The position numbers and the translations under genes were made by a program. Below the pieces are notes generated by a model. That model had not been told where the DNA came from. It did no database searches and saw nothing but the letters and a program-made list of their open reading frames with translations. A stretch of DNA of 17,324 nt from Bacillota bacterium. Its GTDB lineage: Bacteria > Bacillota > Clostridia > Lutisporales > Lutisporaceae. Shown here in pieces: positions 15,042 through 17,324 of this stretch; position 1 is the stretch's first letter, and each line of letters starts with the position of its first letter. Where the stretch lies: contig JALNWH010000034.1 in NCBI GenBank assembly GCA_023230985.1, positions 1-17,324 of the forward strand, given 5' to 3'.

Positions 15042-15626
15042 CTACTTCCTCTTATATAATATCTCGTCAATAATCCCATAAGCCTTAGCTTCTTCAGCTG
15101 ACATAAAATAATCTCTTTCAACATCTTTTTCTATTTTTTCTAAAGGTTGGCCTGTTTTTTCACTTAAAATTTTATTTAATGTCTTTTTAGTTCTTATAAG
15201 TCTTTCCGCATGTATAATAACATCTGATGCCTGTCCTCTGGCTCCTCCAAGTGGTTGATGTATCATAACCTCACTGTTAGGCAAGGCGTATCTTTTACCC
15301 TTGGCACCTGCCGCCAGTAAAAATGCACCCATACTGGCACCCATACCTACACATATAGTAGACACATCCGGTTTAATATGCTGCATGGTATCATATATAG
15401 CCAAACCTGCGGTTATAGAGCCACCGGGACTATTTATATAAAGACTGATATCTTTTTCAGGATCCTCAGCTTCTAAAAACAATAACTGGGCTATTACTAA
15501 AGATGCGTTAACATCATATATTTCTTCTCCCAAAAAAACTATTCGATCCTTTAAAAGTCTAGAATATATGTCATAAGAACGTTCACCCCTATTTGTTTGT
15601 TCTACAACAATAGGCACTAAACTCAT
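15042..15626 (-). CDS. clpP: ATP-dependent Clp protease proteolytic subunit ClpP
   Basis: 194 residues, standard length. The catalytic triad is at the canonical numbering: Ser98 in GMGASMGAF, His123 in MIHQPLGG, Asp172 in VERDYFMS. The N-terminal MSLVPIVVEQ and the propeptide-less start agree with Firmicute ClpP. It forms the two-ring 14-mer that works with ClpX, encoded next. ATG with AAAGGAGG seven bases upstream; 26 bp after tig. Confidence 0.98.
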   Translation of the reverse strand: MSLVPIVVEQTNRGERSYDIYSRLLKDRIVFLGEEIYDVNASLVIAQLLFLEAEDPEKDISLYINSPGGSITAGLAIYDTMQHIKPDVSTICVGMGASMGAFLLAAGAKGKRYALPNSEVMIHQPLGGARGQASDVIIHAERLIRTKKTLNKILSEKTGQPLEKIEKDVERDYFMSAEEAKAYGIIDEILYKRK

Positions 15627-15652
15627 ATAATTTCCTCCTTTGAGTATATATA

Positions 15653-16939
15653 CTACTTTGATATACTATTTTCTATTAAAAAGTCTATAGTCTTTTGAAT
15701 TAATAGACTTTCTTTTATATGTGCAATATTACTATCCTTCAATGTAGATTTAAACTTTTCTATTTCTTGATTATATTGTTTTGCAGTTTTTTCAATCTCT
15801 TCTTCTACTTCTTCTTCTCCTACCTCAATATTTTCCTCATTTGTTATAGCCTCCAACACAAGTTGAGTTTTTACACTATTTAAAGCTGTTTCTTTATAAG
15901 TTCCTCTAACTTCTTCCATCGTTGTGTTCATATATTTCAAATAAGTTTCAAGATCAAATCCTTGGTATCTAAGTTGGAAGTCAAAATCTCTCAACATGGA
16001 ATCAATTTGGTTTTCTACCATTATATCAGGTATTTCAACTGTTGCATTTTCAACAACCTTACCTATTACTAAATCTTCATATTCGTGTTTTGTCCTTCTG
16101 TCTGCTTCTTCCTTTTTCTTGTTTTCTATGCTTAGTTTTAACTCTTCCAAAGTATCAAATTCGCTTACGTCTTTTGCAAATTCGTCATCTAGCGGTAAAA
16201 GTTCTTTCTCTTTTATTTCCTTTATAGTTACTTTAAAAATAGCAGGTTTTCCTGCCAAATTTTCAGACCTGTAATCTTCAGGAAAATTGACATCTACTTC
16301 AACCTCATCTCCTATTTTTGCGTCAACAAGCTGTTCTTCGAAGCCGGGAATAAATTGTCCGGATCCTATGTTCAACTCATAATTAACAGCAGAACCGCCT
16401 TCAAATTCTTCTCCTTCTGCAAATCCTTTAAAATCTATAATAGCCGTGTCCCCTAATTTAATAGGTCTATCCGAGACACTTATTATTCTCGCATTTTTAT
16501 CCCGTAATGCTTCTAATTCTTGTAATATATCTTCTTCTGTTACATTATACTCTTTTTTCTGGGCTTCTATACTTTTATATTGGCCTAATGTCACTTCCGG
16601 CTTCACAGTAACTTCTGCCTTAAAAACCAATCCTTTGCCACTTTCAATATCTACTATATCTATTTTAGGTGTATCTACAGGTTCCAGTTTATGTTCTTCA
16701 ATTGCACTTTCATATGCATCCGGACATACTTCATTAATTGCATCCTCATAAAATATTCCTTCTCCATAATATTTCTCAATTAAAGACTTTGGTGCCTTAC
16801 CTTTTCTAAAACCGGGAATATTAAATCTTTTAACATTTTTTAAGTAAGCTTTCATTATACCTTCGTTTAATTTTTCTGAAGAAACCGTTATTTCCAATGT
16901 GGCAATATTATTTTCCACTTTTTCTAATTTCGAGTTCAT
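15653..16939 (-). CDS. tig: Trigger factor, ribosome-associated chaperone and peptidyl-prolyl isomerase
   Basis: 428 residues. The N-terminal ribosome-binding domain carries the signature GFRKGKAP (43-50) that docks on L23; an FKBP-type PPIase domain spans about 151-245; a helical C-terminal domain (about 255-428) forms the chaperone cradle. The start is the ATG at 16937-16939, preceded by GAGGAGG at six bases; a TTG 15 bases further upstream lies before that SD and is not used. It is the first gene of tig-clpP-clpX and has a clear promoter. Placement of a nascent-chain chaperone with ClpXP is the usual arrangement in bacteria. Confidence 0.97.
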   Translation of the reverse strand: MNSKLEKVENNIATLEITVSSEKLNEGIMKAYLKNVKRFNIPGFRKGKAPKSLIEKYYGEGIFYEDAINEVCPDAYESAIEEHKLEPVDTPKIDIVDIESGKGLVFKAEVTVKPEVTLGQYKSIEAQKKEYNVTEEDILQELEALRDKNARIISVSDRPIKLGDTAIIDFKGFAEGEEFEGGSAVNYELNIGSGQFIPGFEEQLVDAKIGDEVEVDVNFPEDYRSENLAGKPAIFKVTIKEIKEKELLPLDDEFAKDVSEFDTLEELKLSIENKKKEEADRRTKHEYEDLVIGKVVENATVEIPDIMVENQIDSMLRDFDFQLRYQGFDLETYLKYMNTTMEEVRGTYKETALNSVKTQLVLEAITNEENIEVGEEEVEEEIEKTAKQYNQEIEKFKSTLKDSNIAHIKESLLIQKTIDFLIENSISK

Positions 16940-16999
16940 CAACACCCTCCTCAATTGCTAAGTTTATTTAAATATTAGCTTATTCTTTTCAACTTCTTA

Positions 17000-17027
17000 A
17001 TTATAACATATCAATTCTTCATATCAA
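17000..17027 (-). promoter_or_regulatory. Sigma-A-type promoter of tig-clpP-clpX
   Basis: Minus-strand TTGATA (17022-17027), 16-bp spacer, TATAAT (17000-17005). The transcript is expected to start near 16993, about 54 bases before the tig ATG. Confidence 0.65.
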
Positions 17028-17163
17028 GTATTCAATTTAGAGAAAATATCCCCACTTTGTTTGAGCATAACATATTGAAATTATCAATGCAACTATACTA
17101 AAAACAGTATCTTCCTATTGCTTATAAATGGTTACTATTCATGCCTTAAGTATTTCTAATAAG

Positions 17164-17291
17164 CAGATTATTATATTTGCTACGATTGCTGAGTTCCAAG
17201 ACAAATAATCTGTAAGCTTGTTACGGGTTGCGCCAAAACTCACTTCGTTCAAACAGTTGACGCAACTATTCCTCCACTGCGCTAACAGATT
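17164..17291. repeat. Structured intergenic element with nested and competing inverted repeats
   Basis: Upstream of tig, with no gene in 17028-17324. The outer arms AATCTGTAAG (17207-17216) and CTAACAGATT (17282-17291) pair with one mismatch. The inner arms GTTGCGCCAA (17227-17236) and TTGACGCAAC (17257-17266) also pair with one mismatch. A second partner, CAGATTATT (17164-17172), is perfectly complementary to AATAATCTG (17204-17212), so two folds exclude each other. It is more GC-rich than the surroundings and looks like a dispersed intergenic repeat, but only one copy is in the window. Confidence 0.45.
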
Positions 17292-17302
17292 CTAAGCCTT
17301 TC

Positions 17303-17324
17303 CACAACGCAATCTTAATCAAAT
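17303..17324. repeat. 22-bp exact intergenic repeat, copy 2 (runs to the window edge)
   Basis: Identical in sequence and orientation to 11715-11736. It is cut by the end of the window, so the shared sequence may be longer. It lies about 360 bp upstream of tig, 11 bp beyond the structured element. Confidence 0.6.

Noticed and set aside
16446..16751. 101-residue plus-strand frame opposite tig
   Set aside because: Shadow of the trigger factor PPIase/N-terminal coding region; Ser/Leu-rich and without any recognisable domain.
16940..16954. TTG start for trigger factor 15 bases upstream
   Set aside because: The codons after it are the SD itself (AGGAGGG); the ATG at 16939 is correctly spaced.
16940..17324. 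CIRCE or other known heat-shock operator upstream of tig
   Set aside because: No TTAGCACTC-N9-GAGTGCTAA or tandem heptad was found by eye here or upstream of lon.
1..17324. CRISPR arrays, tRNA/rRNA genes, transposases, phage or toxin-antitoxin genes
   Set aside because: No spaced direct-repeat series, no cloverleaf-like sequences and no matching protein motifs were seen on either strand.

Overview
The window is low-GC DNA with strong Shine-Dalgarno sites, several TTG starts and a tig-clpP-clpX-lonB-lon-engB gene order. Together these point to an anaerobic Firmicute of the Clostridia/Tissierellia type; no closer placement is possible from sequence reading alone. Almost every gene is on the minus strand. 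The one exception is the tail of a Fur/PerR-family regulator at the left edge, which converges on the rest and shares a palindromic terminator with its neighbour.

Right part, about 8.6-17 kb, in transcription order. A good sigma-A-type promoter drives tig (trigger factor), clpP and clpX, and the operon closes with a strong terminator touching the clpX stop. lonB, a membrane-anchored Lon paralogue, follows as its own unit. lon then has its own TTGATT-17-TATAAT promoter and runs into engB (11-bp overlap) and a CPBP-family intramembrane protease. This is a protein-quality-control block: nascent-chain folding, ClpXP and two Lon proteases, plus a ribosome-assembly GTPase.

Middle part, about 4-7.9 kb. 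A membrane-bound processive family 2 glycosyltransferase is followed by an EamA/DMT-family exporter with an extended -10 promoter, and then a MocR-type regulator (GntR DNA-binding domain fused to an aminotransferase-like PLP domain). The exporter and regulator probably form a metabolite-sensing and transport pair.

Left part, about 0.1-3.8 kb. A three-gene operon encodes two paralogous 2-hydroxyacyl-CoA-dehydratase-like (HgdB-fold) proteins with matching cysteines and one BadF/BcrA/HgdC-type ATPase activator with an extra C-terminal cysteine cluster. It looks like a split version of the large fused activase/DUF2229 proteins of anaerobes, an ATP-driven low-potential electron-transfer device whose substrate is unknown. 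Downstream lies a small membrane-anchored FMN_bind-like protein that has lost the flavin-attachment motif and has no clear start codon behind its strong ribosome binding site. This region is the least described part of the window.

Non-coding features include six intrinsic terminators or terminator-like hairpins, several promoters, a 22-bp exact intergenic repeat (upstream of lon and at the right edge) and a structured intergenic element beyond tig. I see no tRNA, rRNA, CRISPR array, transposase or phage gene.
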